DNA of 6,379 bases from Chloroflexota bacterium (lineage in GTDB: Bacteria; Chloroflexota; Anaerolineae; Anaerolineales; Villigracilaceae), in NCBI GenBank assembly GCA_016875755.1, contig VGOX01000138.1, positions 1-6,379 on the forward strand, written 5' to 3'. The notes under the pieces are model-generated. The model was not told the DNA's origin. It was given only the letters and a program-made list of their open reading frames with translations, and ran no database searches. How positions within the stretch are numbered: the first letter of the stretch is position 1; every line of letters starts with the position of its first letter. Below, piece after piece: positions 6,154 to 6,379 of this stretch. The translations under genes and the position numbers were made by a program.

Positions 6154-6379
6154 ATCGTGGGAAGAGCAGTAAATAATTGAAAACACCCGGAACAAAGATA
6201 AACGGGTAAACTAACGCCAGCATGTTTGACGATATTGAACTGAACGCAATCCAGGAAGAGAACGCTCGCGAATTAGTGAAGCGGCTATTGAATGTAGTGG
6301 AACAACTAAGCCGCGAGGTGCGAGAGTTGCGAGTGGAGAATCAACGCCTGCGGGATGAAAACAATCGACTAAAGGGGGA
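6139..6379 (+). mobile_element. Left end of an insertion sequence inserted in the kinase gene
   Basis: Kinase coding sequence is recognisable up to the FTPN codons (ending at 6135 or 6138). From about 6139 (GTATCC...) the sequence no longer fits an ATPase domain, becomes AT-richer, and leads into a transposase-like reading frame. The exact boundary, the terminal inverted repeat and any target duplication cannot be fixed without the right end. A short ACCCG / CGGGT hairpin (6185-6207) precedes the transposase start. Confidence 0.62.
6222..6379 (+). CDS. Transposase N-terminus (IS66-like leucine-zipper type), partial
   Basis: From the ATG at 6222 the frame stays open to the window end, giving 52 complete codons. 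The visible part is a highly charged amphipathic helix with leucine-zipper spacing: ELVKRLLNVVEQL, then REVRELRVENQRL, then RDENNRLKG. This is the typical N-terminal coiled coil of IS66-like transposases and their relatives, which continue with a GE/GD-rich linker, a zinc-binding segment and a DDE domain. None of these is within the window, so the family is named by resemblance only. There is no convincing Shine-Dalgarno site before the ATG. The element most likely caused the truncation of the upstream kinase. Confidence 0.68.
   Translation, partial: MFDDIELNAIQEENARELVKRLLNVVEQLSREVRELRVENQRLRDENNRLKG

Noticed and set aside
6185..6207. ACCCG / CGGGT hairpin before the transposase start as a terminator
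   Set aside because: The stem has only 5 bp and there is no T tract on the plus strand. At most it could be a weak translational control structure.

Overview
The window reads as a fragment of a bacterial chromosome of moderate GC content. It most resembles an environmental Chloroflexota genome of the Anaerolineae type. That placement is an inference from gene content: a multi-TM/GAF/histidine-kinase protein, a very long cytosolic GH13 protein with a lysine-rich tail, a DUF2177 membrane protein and a tiny SWIM zinc-finger protein. No rRNA or marker gene is present to prove it.

Layout, left to right. Positions 1-226 hold the 5' part of a group IIC intron on the minus strand. It is inserted directly behind the intrinsic terminator (227-259) of a small minus-strand SWIM zinc-finger gene (276-521). 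That gene has a strong sigma70-type promoter (646-674), a perfect 12-bp dyad against the -35 box (675-686), a possible 11-residue leader peptide (586-621) and a terminator-like hairpin in its leader (550-582). Together these look like a transcription attenuator. Next comes a DUF2177 four-helix membrane protein gene (780-1178, minus). It lies 56 nt behind the large GH13 gene (1235-4201, minus), and a strong terminator hairpin fills the gap. The hairpin in front of DUF2177 and the one in front of the SWIM gene share the same AGACACG / CGTGTCT arm ends and both have 7-nt loops.

A 53-bp divergent intergenic region (4202-4254) separates the GH13 gene from a plus-strand sensor histidine kinase gene (4255-6153). 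The kinase has a multi-TM N-terminus, a GAF domain and an intact H-box, but it stops just after the N-box of the ATPase domain. The sequence then changes into the left end of an insertion sequence, whose transposase N-terminus (6222 to the end, plus) is a leucine-zipper coiled coil. The kinase has therefore most likely been broken by the insertion.

Both ends of the window lie inside multi-copy mobile elements, as expected for a contig that stops at repeats. The GH13 protein probably acts on cytosolic alpha-glucan or a related glucoside. The kinase is divergent to it and may share regulatory DNA, but no functional link is shown. No tRNA, rRNA or CRISPR array was seen.
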